From Dromiciops gliroides (Eukaryota; Chordata; Mammalia; Microbiotheria; Microbiotheriidae): 64,000 nt of DNA. The stretch lies in the NCBI RefSeq assembly GCF_019393635.1, contig NC_057864.1:496138716-496202715 (forward strand), in the 5' to 3' direction. This document shows, one piece after another, positions 63,963 through 64,000 of the stretch (within the stretch, counting starts at the first letter, position 1; each line of letters starts with the position of its first letter). The notes beneath the pieces are model-generated. The model worked only from the letters and a program-made list of their open reading frames with translations. It was not told where the DNA came from and made no database searches. A program made the position numbers and the translations under genes.

Positions 63963-64000
<38 letters not shown>
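63963..64000 (+). repeat. (AC)n microsatellite cut by the window end
   Basis: At least 18 AC units, continuing off the edge; in PTTG1IP intron 2. Confidence 0.97.

Overview
This is vertebrate nuclear DNA, almost certainly from a marsupial; the species cannot be fixed from the window. Two lines of evidence agree. First, at least ten copies of a tRNA-derived SINE abundant in marsupial genomes are present (head like gggcagctaggtggcgcag, body like gttcaaatccggcctcaga, A-rich tail), most with clear target-site duplications. Older CORE/MIR-type SINE remnants and L1-type LINE sequence of marsupial character accompany them. Second, the genes are split by introns with normal splice sites, and their proteins are close to, but clearly diverged from, the human orthologues.

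Three protein-coding genes are present, in the order and orientation I recall for human 21q22.3. SLX9 (FAM207A) is on the minus strand: coding exon 1 lies at 18219-18362 in a CpG-rich promoter and exon 2 at 14400-14508; the rest should lie beyond the left edge. ITGB2 (integrin beta-2, CD18) is on the plus strand: all fifteen coding exons were placed (40375-56731) and splice in frame to 770 residues. Its non-coding first exon was not located. PTTG1IP is on the plus strand: exon 1 is at 61874-61988 and exon 2 at 63710-63762, and the rest lies beyond the right edge.

Layout: 1-14399 is SLX9 intron 2 or later, rich in SINEs and with one LTR fossil near 5.4-5.8 kb. 14400-18560 holds SLX9 exons 2 and 1 and the promoter. 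18561-40374 is the region between the divergent SLX9 and ITGB2 genes, partly ITGB2 5' UTR intron. It carries a near-perfect inverted repeat (two 760-bp arms, 30612-32565) and a 46/55-bp minisatellite (34319-34748). 40375-57670 is ITGB2 through its poly(A) signal. 57690-60870 is a composite LINE block with nested insertions. 61480-62200 is the CpG-rich PTTG1IP promoter.

The genes act in separate processes: ribosome biogenesis (SLX9), leukocyte adhesion (ITGB2), and a membrane glycoprotein that binds securin/PTTG1 (PTTG1IP). Their linkage is conserved synteny rather than a shared pathway. The observations most worth a second look are the 2-kb palindrome, a 27-bp-arm hairpin just upstream of an ITGB2 acceptor, a GC-AG intron in ITGB2, paired E-boxes at the SLX9 promoter, and a LINE with ORF1 but no visible ORF2. 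I found no wholly new system.
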